From Streptomyces sp. ADI95-17 (GTDB lineage: Bacteria; Actinomycetota; Actinomycetes; Streptomycetales; Streptomycetaceae), in NCBI RefSeq assembly GCF_003846175.1, contig NZ_ML123044.1, positions 1,647,427 through 1,711,426 on the forward strand: 64,000 nt of DNA. Reading direction: 5' to 3'. Made by a program: the position numbers and the translations under genes. How positions within the stretch are numbered: the first letter of the stretch is position 1; each line of letters opens with the position of its first letter. Below, one piece after another: positions 41,008-49,766 of the stretch. The notes under the pieces are model-generated. The model made no database searches. It was given only the letters and a program-made list of their open reading frames with translations, and had not been told where the DNA came from.

Positions 41008-41090
41008 TGTGCGGGCCAACAGCCGCAGTCGCCATCCGGCGGAGCCCCCGGCGGCTGAGGCGCCGAAGGTCGTCCGCCGAAGGCGGTCCG

Positions 41091-41223
41091 CTCTGGGCCC
41101 TCTGTGGGACCTCCGGGAACGACCAACAACGACAGGCAACGGCCATCAACAACCGCTCGACCGCAGCTCAGCCGGGGTGCCCGCCGCTCCGACCAGGGGC
41201 GGAAAACGGGCCTGCCAGACCCA
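41091..41223 (+). repeat. att-arm-like repeat, copy A
   Basis: Starts CTCTGGGCCCTCTGTGGGAC, then runs through GACCAACAACGACAGGCAAC and ends in AAAACGGGCCTGCCAGACCC. By eye it aligns with 44091-44212 at roughly 75% identity in the same orientation. Both copies follow hairpin terminators, as do arm regions beside tRNA integration sites. Confidence 0.6.
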
Positions 41224-41840
41224 CGTACCGATGAGGGCCCGTCATCGTGGACCGACCGCGTTGAATAGCTGGTCGAGGAAGCGGGCTTCCGAGGTAAAAA
41301 CGCCTACAAATCCGGTGATGCCGCGACCGTGGCCTTCTGCCAGTGGTGGCCAGGAAAAACAGGCGGGCGGCCTGACATCAGCGGCCGACACCAACCGGCG
41401 TACACGTGCGCACAGCGGCTCACCGTTCGCACGATGAGTCCCGCGAGTGACCAGCTGGGTTCTCCAGACGGAGAGTGGTGATTACGGGGGCACGCCCACA
41501 AATTCTTATCAGAAAGGCGGTTCGTCGGGCCATTGCGAGATGCTGACCTGACTAGCAAGATCGGCGAGCCCATCATCTTTGAGAGCACCCGCGTATTCTG
41601 ACCGCTTGGACCAAGGGATAGCTTCGAGCAGGACGCGGTGCATCCCAAACCGGTTATGACGGGATCCCGCTGAGTTACTCCTTCAGGCTGTCGTCATCGT
41701 CCTCAATTGGCGTGTCGGGAAACACCGCATGGTCGCCCCGTTACCGTGCGGGGGTCGACCACAAAGGACTGCCCGGCGGCTGGCGGGTAAGGGCTCCGCC
41801 AGCCGCGTAGCGGCGTAGCCCGATCGAGAGGATCTGGACC

Positions 41841-43367
41841 TTGAGCGATTTTTCCCGCCGCTACCTGCTCAGGGCGTCAGCGGCCGCCGGCGCCGGGGCG
41901 ATCGTCATCCCGGGCCTTACGGCCGCGGGCGCGCCGGACATTGCGGCCGCGAGCACCTCGGGCCTTCTGGCCGCGAGCGACCCGACTAAAGGGTCGTCGG
42001 GATGTCCGCCGGCGAAGCTGACCGGTCGCGTCGTCCGCCCCGGTGACGCCTCGTACACGGATGATCGCATCGACTACGACCAGCTGTTCTCTCACTACCC
42101 GCTGGTCATCGTCTTCGCCCAGGAGACCCAGGACGTGGTGAACGCCCTCACCTGGGCGCGGCAGCACAACGTCGCACTGCGGGTACGCAGCGGCCGCCAC
42201 GCCCTGGAGGGCTGGTCGAACATCGACAACGGCATCGTGATCGACGTCAGCCAGCTCAAGTCGGTCCACATCGACACCGACGCTCGTATCGCGACGGTCG
42301 GCGCCGGCCTGACCCAGTTGGAAGCGGTGACGGCGCTCGCCAAGCAGGACCTCGCGGTCACGACCGGAAGCGAGGGCAGCGTCGGCTTGGTCGGTGCGAC
42401 GGTCGGCGGCGGCCTTGGCCCCCTCAACCGCTGGCTCGGCATGGCCTGTGACAGCCTGATCGGGACCGAGGTCGTCGTCCCGTCGGGTCGCGACTGCGCC
42501 GAGGTGATCCATGCCGACCTGAAGGACCACTCAGACCTGCTCTGGGCGCTCCGTGGGGCGGGAAACGGCAACTTCGGAATCGTCACGCAACTCACCTACA
42601 AGGTGCACCCGCTCAAGCGCATCGCCTATGTGCAGGCGACCTGGGACGGCCTTACGGACCTGCATGGGATCTTCGATGCATGGCAGCGTACGGTACCGTT
42701 CGCCGACAACCGCCTCGGATCCGAAGTCGAGATCCACAAGTCCCAGATCCTGCTGTTCGCGTGGCTCGCGGAGGGCACGGCGGCAGAGGCCAGAAAGATG
42801 CTGGCCCCGATCCTGTCGATCGGCACGCCCGATGTGAAGATGCAGGTCGGTAACTGGGGCCCCATCTTTGCCGGAGCCCAGGTCCCGCGCTCGCAGGAGC
42901 CCGCCAACGTGAAGTTCTTCTCACAGTTCGCCAAGAAGCTGTTCCCGAAGAAGGCGATCGACGTCATCGGCTACTACATGCGAAACGCTCCCACGGAGGA
43001 CAGCAACTACTTCGTCGATGCCTTCGGCGGGGCAATCAAGAAGGAGCCCCGCGGCGGCACCGCTTTCGTGCACCGCAACGCGATTTTCTACGGCGAGATC
43101 GGCGCAGCCTGGGGGACTCCTTCAACGACACCAGGCGTCTGCGACCCGCTCACCTCGACGTGCCAGGCCTGGACCGCCGAATTCAGCCAGGCGATGCGCA
43201 GCTTCGTGGACGGCGCCTACGTCAATGTGCCGAACGTCGGCATGCAGGAGTGGGAGACCGCCTACTGGGGGAGACGCCACTTCGAGCGGCTGCGCGAGAT
43301 CAAGGCGAAGTACGACCCCTGCAACGTCTTCCAGTACGAGCAGAGCATCCCGCCCGCGTCACGCTGA
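41841..43367 (+). CDS. Tat-exported FAD-linked oxidase, BBE type
   Basis: 508 residues from TTG 41841, preceded by GAGAGGA. A twin-arginine signal (SRRYLLRASAAAGAGAIVIP) precedes a FAD_binding_4 domain. The covalent-type His is in RVRSGRHALEGWS, and GSEGSVGLVGATVGGGLGPL and GNGNFGIVTQ mark the flavin loops. A C-terminal BBE segment (YDPCNVFQYEQSI) is present. The usual Cys of bicovalent flavin is not clear. Such secreted oxidases act on sugars, alkaloids or antibiotic intermediates. It lies between two att-like repeats, so it may be cargo. Confidence 0.8.
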   Translation: MSDFSRRYLLRASAAAGAGAIVIPGLTAAGAPDIAAASTSGLLAASDPTKGSSGCPPAKLTGRVVRPGDASYTDDRIDYDQLFSHYPLVIVFAQETQDVVNALTWARQHNVALRVRSGRHALEGWSNIDNGIVIDVSQLKSVHIDTDARIATVGAGLTQLEAVTALAKQDLAVTTGSEGSVGLVGATVGGGLGPLNRWLGMACDSLIGTEVVVPSGRDCAEVIHADLKDHSDLLWALRGAGNGNFGIVTQLTYKVHPLKRIAYVQATWDGLTDLHGIFDAWQRTVPFADNRLGSEVEIHKSQILLFAWLAEGTAAEARKMLAPILSIGTPDVKMQVGNWGPIFAGAQVPRSQEPANVKFFSQFAKKLFPKKAIDVIGYYMRNAPTEDSNYFVDAFGGAIKKEPRGGTAFVHRNAIFYGEIGAAWGTPSTTPGVCDPLTSTCQAWTAEFSQAMRSFVDGAYVNVPNVGMQEWETAYWGRRHFERLREIKAKYDPCNVFQYEQSIPPASR

Positions 43368-43902
43368 TCGACAGTTCGCCGTCGGGGCCCGGCCCCGGTC
43401 AGGCTCGGCCTTTCACGCAGAAGGGACCGACGCAGTCGAAGGGGTGTCGTTAGCCTCGATCTTGCATGAGGGATCGTCAGCTTGCTGACGATCCCTTTGC
43501 TCGTTCAGAGTGAAGATTTCTGCTTGCGGGCAGGGCTGATGGTCCGGCTGTCGTGCCGGGTGGGCGCCGGGTTCCACGGCTCCGGTTGTGATGGTGCTGG
43601 TAGCAGGTATGGGATGCTGCTGGTCAGCCAGGGTTGGGCAGAGCTTCGAGCCGGTCGAGGGCGATCTGGATGATCTCCAGCCAGATCTGGCTCTGGGGCG
43701 TGTCGTGCAGGGCAGGTTGCGCAGGCCGGTGGAACGGGCGGCGCGGATGCGGTCCTCGGCGCGGACGCGCGGTGCTGACATCAGCAGCTGACATCGACAA
43801 GCACGGACAGCGGTGCATAGTCACGGACGGTTACCTGAAGCAAGGTGCGACGTTGATGCATTGGATGGCTTCTGCGACTTGATCGACTGCGACCTGCACG
43901 CG
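43368..43902. other. Region with transposase debris
   Basis: No intact gene. It contains an inverted repeat near 43476-43493 (AGGGATCGTC...GACGATCCCT type) that may terminate the flavin oxidase, and an IS1380 transposase fragment further on. Confidence 0.6.
43624..43781 (-). pseudogene. IS1380-family transposase remnant
   Basis: On the minus strand RVRAEDRIRAARSTGLRNLP runs to a one-base deletion near 43710 and resumes in another frame as LHDTPQSQIWLEIIQIALDR then LEALPNPG and a stop. The RAEDRIR...GLRNLPLHD...NQIWLEI pattern is the conserved C-terminal part of IS1380 transposases. Only ~55 residues remain and the end is changed, so it is dead. Confidence 0.75.
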
Positions 43903-43946
43903 CCTACGGATCAGAAGGTTGCAGGTTCGAATCCCTGCCGAGTGCA
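43903..43946 (+). pseudogene. 3' fragment of tRNA-Arg(ACG), displaced att site
   Basis: Anticodon loop CTACGGA with 3' stem TCAGA, then the variable loop, T-arm GCAGG-TTCGAATC-CCTGC (one extra C) and acceptor half CGAGTGCA. No 5' half precedes it; the sequence before 43903 is unrelated. This is the usual mark of an element that integrated into a tRNA 3' end and pushed the old end outward. An AAGAGG hairpin follows at 43953. The intact tRNA is not in the window. Confidence 0.7.
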
Positions 43947-43952
43947 AACAGA

Positions 43953-43984
43953 CAAGAGGCCCCGGAGAGATCCGGAGCCTCTTG
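43953..43984 (+). terminator. Hairpin after the tRNA-Arg fragment
   Basis: CAAGAGGCCCCGGA (43953-43966) pairs with TCCGGAGCCTCTTG (43971-43984) with one mismatch around GAGA. It is the old tRNA-Arg terminator carried with the fragment. Confidence 0.8.
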
Positions 43985-44090
43985 CGTTTCCCGGCGGGCG
44001 GAGGGGGCCGTGCTCGCAAGCCCGGTGGGAGGCTGCTCCTCTTCGTGAGTGAGGGTCCGGGGCGACACCGCCGGGCCCTCACTGGGCCCT

Positions 44091-44212
44091 CTCTGGGCCC
44101 TCCGAGGAGGACCAACGACGACAGACAACGGCCACCAACGACCGCCCAAACGAAGGTCAGTTGGGGCGCACACCTCTCTGACCAGCGGCGAAATACGGGC
44201 CCGCCAGGCCCA
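44091..44212 (+). repeat. att-arm-like repeat, copy B
   Basis: Starts CTCTGGGCCCTCCGAGGAGG, runs through GACCAACGACGACAGACAAC and ends AAATACGGGCCCGCCAGGCC. By eye it is about 75% identical to 41091-41223. It lies 145 bp after the tRNA-Arg fragment. Confidence 0.6.
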
Positions 44213-44360
44213 GGGCAAGAAGTAGCCCCGAACGGTCGAGCCCCCTGCCTGCGGATTTGCCCGCGAGCAGGGGGCTTGTCGCTGTCCCGGGACCGCCGTA
44301 TCGAGGACGGCGGCAGGTCTGTCGGGGGACTCTTCCAAGAGACCCTGTCGGGAAACTCCG

Positions 44361-45038
44361 TCAGGAGACGAGGATGGAGATGCCGTCTCCGAGCAGCTTC
44401 AGCCCGAGAACGAAGAACAGGACGGCCATCACCGCGACATTGTGCTGAGCTGCCCAGTCCTTCCAGTTGCCGAGCGTGGTCTTGGCCCGTTCTCCGCCGA
44501 GCAGGAAGACCCCCAGCGGGGCCAGCAGGCCGAGGGTCGCGATCAGGACGAAGATCGCCAGCGATGCGATCTGCTGCCCGACCGGCAGTCCCGCCGAGCC
44601 GATCGCGGCGCCCGCGGCGATGGTCAGTGGGGCGTTCTTGGCGTTGAGCGCGGCCAGGGCCAGCCCGAGGGCGAAGACCTTGACCGGCGTGAGGCGGTCG
44701 ATCGCGCTCATCCATTTCGGCAGCTGGGCCTGCGAGGGGTCCTTGGGGCGCCGATGCCATTGCCGGGCACCGAAGAGGACGAGGAACAGGCCCAGAGCGA
44801 GCTTGAGGGCTCCCACCCAGGTGGCCGGCTGGTTGTGGGCGGAGGCGCCTGCGGGGGAAGCGATCGCCAGCATCACCGCACCCAGCGCCGAGAGTCCCAG
44901 GATCCAGCCGATGGTGAACAGGACTCCGTTGAGACGTCCGCGGGGCGTGGCGAGGATGAGGATGACGGCGATGATCGGGAGCGGGCTGACCGCCACGGCG
45001 GCCGAGAAGCCCAGTACGTCACCGAGAACTTCGCCCAT
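44361..45038 (-). CDS. GAP-family (LysE-like) membrane protein
   Basis: 225 residues from ATG 45036-45038. Six membrane helices: FSAAVAVSPLPIIAVILILA, GVLFTIGWILGLSALGAVML, LKLALGLFLVLFGARQW, FALGLALAALNAKNAPLTIA, LAIFVLIATLGLLAPLGVFL and AVMAVLFFVLGLKLLGDGI. The S-P-L-P and N-x-K-N loops are typical of the GAP/Sap family related to LysE exporters. It lies divergent from the peroxidase block. Substrate is unknown; in mycobacteria related Gap proteins help export glycopeptidolipids. Confidence 0.8.
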   Translation of the reverse strand: MGEVLGDVLGFSAAVAVSPLPIIAVILILATPRGRLNGVLFTIGWILGLSALGAVMLAIASPAGASAHNQPATWVGALKLALGLFLVLFGARQWHRRPKDPSQAQLPKWMSAIDRLTPVKVFALGLALAALNAKNAPLTIAAGAAIGSAGLPVGQQIASLAIFVLIATLGLLAPLGVFLLGGERAKTTLGNWKDWAAQHNVAVMAVLFFVLGLKLLGDGISILVS

Positions 45039-45303
45039 GGTTGCCTCCGTACGGGAGTCAGGGTGGCGAAAGGGGCTGCTAGGAGTGGTGACGCATACGC
45101 ACCCGGCATGTCCCGGTTCCATCTTCCTGCGCCCGGCCCGATCTGTCCTCGGGAGCCCGATCGCGTTCCGTGCCGCGTCCGCCCCAGGAGCCCGACGTGC
45201 GAGGCAGCGCATCCGTGGTGAGGATTGATGTGTGAGGGCGATGGCGCCCCGTGACCGGGCGCTTGGCGACCCTCGCATCGATCCGTGGCAGGAGAATCTC
45301 ACG

Positions 45304-45894
45304 ATGACTGCGGCGACAGGTGCAGCCCGGACGGCTCACCCCGAACGGCCCGGCAGGTCGGACGGGGTCAGCAGCGAGTTCACCGTCTTCACCAGGATCA
45401 AGCCGGGCGAGGCCGATGCGCTGCGTGAGGATCTCGCCGCCCTCTCCGACGCGGCGGACGACGAGAGGGTCCACGCAGCGGTGCGCCAGATCGGCACCCT
45501 GCACGACGCACGGCATGTGATCTTCGACGACGACACCCGGTTCATGTTCGCCAGTGTGTTCGACGGCTCCTGGGACACCTACATCGACGACTTCGCCCAG
45601 ACGGTGGTCGGGTCCCGCTTCGACAAGGTCTTCTCGCACAGCGAAGGGTTCCCCGGCGTCGCGGATCCGGGAGCCAAGGACTGGTTCGTGGCCCATCAGG
45701 CGCCCGCGGGAGTCTTCGTCAGCGCCTACCCCGATCTGACCGTTCAGCAGATCTACAAGGACCAGCGCGTGGACGAGGCGTTCCAGGACGTGCTGGACAC
45801 CGACGAGTTCCGGGCAGCGCTGGACAACCCGGCGAACGCCGAGCTGGTGGCCACCCCGGCCTTCCAGAAGCTGCTGGCGGAAGCCTCGGCCTAG
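45304..45894 (+). CDS. Peroxidase-linked alpha-beta barrel protein
   Basis: 196 residues from ATG 45304. It reads SEFTVFTRIKPGEADALRED then LAALSDAADDERVHAAVRQI, and later VIFDDDTRFMFASVFDGSWDT. The pattern resembles the dimeric ferredoxin-like domains often found next to, or fused with, DyP peroxidases and catalase-fold proteins. It may bind or present substrate or haem. A DyP gene follows 118 bp later. The family is recognised by pattern only and no catalytic motif is seen. Confidence 0.6.
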   Translation: MTAATGAARTAHPERPGRSDGVSSEFTVFTRIKPGEADALREDLAALSDAADDERVHAAVRQIGTLHDARHVIFDDDTRFMFASVFDGSWDTYIDDFAQTVVGSRFDKVFSHSEGFPGVADPGAKDWFVAHQAPAGVFVSAYPDLTVQQIYKDQRVDEAFQDVLDTDEFRAALDNPANAELVATPAFQKLLAEASA

Positions 45895-46012
45895 AACCAG
45901 GACACAACCAACTCTCAGAGCCGACCCCACATCCGTGGACCGCGTCGGCGGGCGCGGACCGGTCGCTGCCGGGGTTTTCCGGGCGGAGACCGATGTGGAG
46001 GCACAAGAAATC

Positions 46013-47365
46013 ATGAATGCGACAGGAAGCAGCGGCCCGGCCGACGTGCGTGTCGAGATCGACGACGTCCAGAGCGGGGCACTGCGCCCACGGCCCGTGC
46101 CCTACGAGGGAGAGTTCATCTTCCTGCGGGTCGACGACCGTCACGCCGGACGCGCCCTGCTGAGGCGGCTGCTCCCGGTGACCTCGGGCGGTCTGCCCGG
46201 CGCGGACCGGAGCCAGGACGCCTGGGTGGCCGTGGCATTCACCTACCAGGGGCTGAAGGCCCTGGGAGTGCCCCAGGATTCGCTGGACAGTTTTCCGCGG
46301 GCGTTCCGTGAGGGCATGGCCGCCCGGGCGGAGATGATCGGCGACGTGGGCGAGAGCGCACCGGCCCATTGGGAGGCACCGTTCGGAACGGGCGAGGTCC
46401 ACATCGCGTTGAGCGCCCTCTCCTCGGACACGGCCCAGCTGGCCAGGGAACTGGAGCGGGCCCGGGTCGCCTACGAGGACACCCCCGGCGTCCGGGTGGT
46501 CTGGCAGCAGGAAGTACATCAGCTCCCGACCGGGCGTACCACCTTCGGCTTCCGTGACGGCATCAGCCATCCGAACATCGAGGGCGTCGGACTGCCCGGC
46601 TCCAACCCGCAGGAGACGCCCATCAAGGCCGGCGAGTTCATCCTCGGCTACCCCGACGAGACCGGCAGCCTGCCGCCCATGCCCAGCCCCGACGTGCTGG
46701 GGCGCAACGGGACCTACGTGGCCGTTCGCAAGGTCCGCACCGATGTGGCGGCCTGGCGCCGGTACCTGCGCGCCAACAGCTCCGGCGCCGAGGAGGAGGC
46801 GCTCCTGGCGGCGAAGATGGTCGGGCGCTGGCCCAGCGGTGCGCCCCTGACACTGGCGCCGGAGCACGATGATCCGGAGCTGGCGGCAGATCCGCACCGC
46901 GTCAACAACTTCCTGTACCGGGAGAACGACGATCGCGGCTACCGGTGCCCCGCCGGTGCGCACATCCGGCGCACCAACCCCCGCGACTCCACCATCATCG
47001 GCGACGCGCGGATGCACCGTCTCATCCGTCGCGGCACCACCTACGGGCCGCCGCTGCCCGAGGGCGTGCTGGAGGACGACGGTGCCGACCGCGGCCTGGT
47101 CGGAGCCTTCATCGGGGCCCACCTGGAACGGCAGTTCGAGTTCATCAAGGCCGAGTGGGTCAACGACGGCAACTTCATCGGCTACCCCGGCGAGAAGGAC
47201 CCGGTGGCCGGGCATCACGGCGGAACCGGCAGCGTCACCATCCCCGAGAAGCCGGTCCGGCGCCGCCTGCAGAACCTGCCCAGTTTCGTGGTCACCCGTG
47301 GCGGCGAGTACTGCTTCCTGCCGGGTCTGCGTGCCTTGCGCTGGCTCGCCGAACTGGAGGACTGA
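46013..47365 (+). CDS. Dye-decolorising (DyP-type) haem peroxidase
   Basis: 450 residues from ATG 46013; a GTG at 45935 would add 26. The GXXDG motif is TTFGFRDGISHP (~177-188) with the catalytic Asp. The proximal haem His is in GAHIRRTNPRD (~317) and the distal Arg in MHRLIRRGTTYG. It lacks a Tat signal and an encapsulin-targeting tail, so it is probably a cytoplasmic DyP of the larger class. It oxidises dyes and phenolics with H2O2. It lies between the barrel protein and the catalase-fold gene. Confidence 0.9.
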   Translation: MNATGSSGPADVRVEIDDVQSGALRPRPVPYEGEFIFLRVDDRHAGRALLRRLLPVTSGGLPGADRSQDAWVAVAFTYQGLKALGVPQDSLDSFPRAFREGMAARAEMIGDVGESAPAHWEAPFGTGEVHIALSALSSDTAQLARELERARVAYEDTPGVRVVWQQEVHQLPTGRTTFGFRDGISHPNIEGVGLPGSNPQETPIKAGEFILGYPDETGSLPPMPSPDVLGRNGTYVAVRKVRTDVAAWRRYLRANSSGAEEEALLAAKMVGRWPSGAPLTLAPEHDDPELAADPHRVNNFLYRENDDRGYRCPAGAHIRRTNPRDSTIIGDARMHRLIRRGTTYGPPLPEGVLEDDGADRGLVGAFIGAHLERQFEFIKAEWVNDGNFIGYPGEKDPVAGHHGGTGSVTIPEKPVRRRLQNLPSFVVTRGGEYCFLPGLRALRWLAELED

Positions 47366-47420
47366 CGGCGATTCCCACCCCCTGAGATCCGTTCACGCTC
47401 TCCGAGGAGAGGCCGAGGTC

Positions 47421-48551
47421 ATGCCAGCACAGTTCGTCCGCTACACGCCCGATGTCGAAGACGACGATCCACACTTCGACCAGAACCTGCGGACGGTGAT
47501 CGAGAAGACCGAGAGCTACATCGCCGAGTCGGTCGAGGCCGGCGGTACCGGACGGGCACTGCGCGACGCCCACGCCAAGGGCTACGGGCTGGTCCGGGGG
47601 GAAGTGGAGATCCTGGACGGGCTGCCACCCGAGTACGCCCAGGGGATCTACGCGACTCCGGGAACCCACGACGCGCTGATCCGCTTCTCCAACGGCTCGC
47701 CGCACGCCGGAGCCGACGCGCGGCTGGGCGCCGCCACCGGACTGGCGCTGAAGATCTTCGGCATTCCCGGCCCGACCCTGCTGGAAGACGAACCGGACAC
47801 AGGCACATTCGACTACGCCAACATCAACGGCCCGGTCTTCTTCTGCAACACGGTCGAGCACTACCTGTTCATCCAGGAGCTGTTCCTGAACGCGCCGTCC
47901 TACTTCGCCCAGGGCCGACCCGGCGCACGTCGCTTCTTCACCGATTTCGTGACCGGAAAGGGAACCCTCGACCAGAACGACTGGGCGTGGGACGAGTTCC
48001 TGGCCTTCCTGCGTCTGTCGAAAACTCCTCCGGCGAACCTGCTGCTGTCGAGCTACTGGACGATGGGCGCGGTCCGGCACGGGAAGTACATCGCCAAGGT
48101 CCGTATCACCCCCGACCCGTCCGCCGCCGCCGCGGTGGTCCGGCGGAACATCGACCCGGCCTCCGCGCAGGAGGTCTTCCGGCCGGCCCTGCAGGCCGAA
48201 CTGCTGGAGCGGCCCTACACCTTCGACATCCAGGTCCAGCTCTGCACCGATCTGGAGCGCATGCCGGTGGAGGACACCACCGTGGAGTGGCCCGAGCAGC
48301 TCTCACCGTCCACCACCGTGGCGAAACTGCGGCTGCCGCGGCAGGACATCTCCGGCCCGGAGAACCTGGAGAAGATGGACGCGTTGTCCTTCACGCCCTG
48401 GCGGGTCACCGCCGAACACGCGCCCCTCGGCAACATCATGCGGGCCCGCAAGGAGGTCTACCGGCGATCCTCCATCGAGCGCCACAAGCTCAACCAGCAG
48501 CCGCGCACGGAACCCCGCAGCGCCGACGAGGTACTCGGCCCACCCCGATGA
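47421..48551 (+). CDS. Catalase-fold haem protein (short, atypical)
   Basis: 376 residues from ATG 47421. The DAHAKGYGLVRGEVEIL segment with its His, the active-site Asn region FDYANINGPVFF, and late MPVEDTTVEWPEQLSPSTTV plus LPRQDISGPEN match the short catalase family. Typical catalases exceed 480 residues. The usual proximal Tyr motif is not obvious. Relatives act as catalases, peroxidases or fatty-acid hydroperoxide lyases, so reactivity is open. It is 55 bp after DyP and is likely co-transcribed. Confidence 0.8.
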   Translation: MPAQFVRYTPDVEDDDPHFDQNLRTVIEKTESYIAESVEAGGTGRALRDAHAKGYGLVRGEVEILDGLPPEYAQGIYATPGTHDALIRFSNGSPHAGADARLGAATGLALKIFGIPGPTLLEDEPDTGTFDYANINGPVFFCNTVEHYLFIQELFLNAPSYFAQGRPGARRFFTDFVTGKGTLDQNDWAWDEFLAFLRLSKTPPANLLLSSYWTMGAVRHGKYIAKVRITPDPSAAAAVVRRNIDPASAQEVFRPALQAELLERPYTFDIQVQLCTDLERMPVEDTTVEWPEQLSPSTTVAKLRLPRQDISGPENLEKMDALSFTPWRVTAEHAPLGNIMRARKEVYRRSSIERHKLNQQPRTEPRSADEVLGPPR

Positions 48552-48578
48552 GGCCGGACGGCGGCCGGACGGCCCCCC

Positions 48579-48983
48579 TCACCCGTCCTGTTCGCCCGGG
48601 GTGTCGCAGAGGCCGCCCGGTTCGGCGGCGAGTGCCTCGTCCCGCATGCCCGGCAGGGCGTAGCCCTCGGTCTCGTCCCATGGGACGTCGAGGTCGTCCA
48701 TGTGGACGTGCCACTGTGCTCCCCCGACGGCGCGGCGCAGCTCGGTGACGGAGTCGAGCACATGGGCCGTCACCGGCAGCCACCGACCGGGGTCGCCGCC
48801 CGGCAGCTTCGTGGAACCGGCGATGATCCCGTCGTCGTCGCCCGGGCCGTACAGATACAGGCCCTCCTCGTCGTCGTACGGGAACGACTCCGCTCGCGCG
48901 GCGACCACGCGCTCGACGGCGGCCGACTCGGCGCCGGTCAGCGGCTGTGCCCGGCGGGCTGTGTAGTAGAGGGAAACACTCAT
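48579..48983 (-). CDS. Conserved hypothetical protein (134 aa)
   Basis: 134 acidic residues starting MSVSLYYTARRAQPLTGAES. It has LYLYGPGDDDGIIAGSTKLP and AQWHVHMDDLDVPWDETEGY. There is no signal or membrane segment and no family I can name. Its ATG overlaps the stop of the upstream kinase gene (ATGA), so the two are translated as a unit and probably work together. Confidence 0.7.
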   Translation of the reverse strand: MSVSLYYTARRAQPLTGAESAAVERVVAARAESFPYDDEEGLYLYGPGDDDGIIAGSTKLPGGDPGRWLPVTAHVLDSVTELRRAVGGAQWHVHMDDLDVPWDETEGYALPGMRDEALAAEPGGLCDTPGEQDG

Positions 48984-49630
48984 GGTCCGAGCCTACGGCC
49001 GGGGTCCGACATCGTCGGCCCGTCCTGCCCCAACGCCCGTTCCACGCGCCCCGCGAGGCCGTCCCAGGGGCGGCACTCGACCACCGGCAGTCCGTGCCGG
49101 GCCGCCTGGTCGGCGAGCCAGTGCGAGTACGCGGCGCTGACCTCCGCACGGTGCCGCTGTTCGCCGCTGGCGGGTTCCCGGGCGGCGTAGTTGGCGGTGA
49201 TCCGGTCCGGGTCGCCCTCGTGCAGGAACACCGCCCGCACCCGGCGACCGGCCGCCCGTCCCTCCCGGATCGCTGCCGCCGCGGCGGCCGGGGTGAGGTA
49301 GTCGCCCTCGATCACGGCGGGTACGTCGACGGTCAGGCGGTTGCGGACCACGCCCAGCACCGCGGGTTCGAGGGCCCTGGCGGTGGCGATCTGGAGGTCC
49401 AGCACCCGGTCGACGCCGAGCCGCGCCGTGTCGGTGATGCCGTCGAAGTGGTGGAGTGCGGGGTGGTGTTCGGGCGTCGTCATGGCCTCGACGGCGCTGA
49501 CGACGTCGTCGAACTCGACCACGAACCCCTTCGATTCACCTGGTTCTCCGGCCAGTTGGGCGGCCGCCCGGCTCTTGCCGACGCCCGAAGCCCCACCGAT
49601 CAGCAATATGTCCCATGATGTCGCTGTCAC
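48980..49630 (-). CDS. P-loop kinase-like protein
   Basis: 216 residues. Walker A is LLIGGASGVGKSRAAAQL. The acidic strand is FVVEFDDVVSAVEAM, a later AVIEGDYLTP holds a second acidic site, and YAAREPASGEQRHRAEVSA provides the lid. The pattern is like 2-phosphoglycerate-kinase or other small-molecule kinases (AAA_33). The substrate is unknown. The small hypothetical gene overlaps its stop. Confidence 0.75.
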   Translation of the reverse strand: MTATSWDILLIGGASGVGKSRAAAQLAGEPGESKGFVVEFDDVVSAVEAMTTPEHHPALHHFDGITDTARLGVDRVLDLQIATARALEPAVLGVVRNRLTVDVPAVIEGDYLTPAAAAAAIREGRAAGRRVRAVFLHEGDPDRITANYAAREPASGEQRHRAEVSAAYSHWLADQAARHGLPVVECRPWDGLAGRVERALGQDGPTMSDPGRRLGP

Positions 49631-49766
49631 GGGGCGAACGTATCGCGTGGGGTTGCGTGTTCGTCGTCGGCACTGGCGCTACGGTGTCCCGAGCACCGGC
49701 CCGCGCGACGGCGGAACCGACCGTACGGGCCGTGCGGAGGAAGCAAGGAGAGCGGGGAGAGCAATC

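Larger units (their letters stand above)
40461..41840. other. Non-coding control/att region of the mobile block
   Basis: About 1.4 kb with no supported gene. In order it holds a 19-bp hairpin, the TGACGCA array with a 15+15 bp inverted repeat, a 14-bp-stem terminator, an att-arm-like repeat, and lower-GC sequence of no recognised content (41250-41770). The leader of the flavin oxidase follows. A frame at 41304-41648 was judged non-coding. Confidence 0.65.

Noticed and set aside
41304-41648. Minus-strand 114-residue frame
   Set aside because: Composition is not protein-like, no start signal, and neighbours are att-type sequence.
43903-43946. Functional tRNA-Arg
   Set aside because: The 5' half is missing and an extra C disturbs the T-loop.
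44361-45302. A longer start for the GAP-family gene
   Set aside because: The upstream part is Arg/Ala-rich with no helix; ATG 45036-45038 gives the family length.
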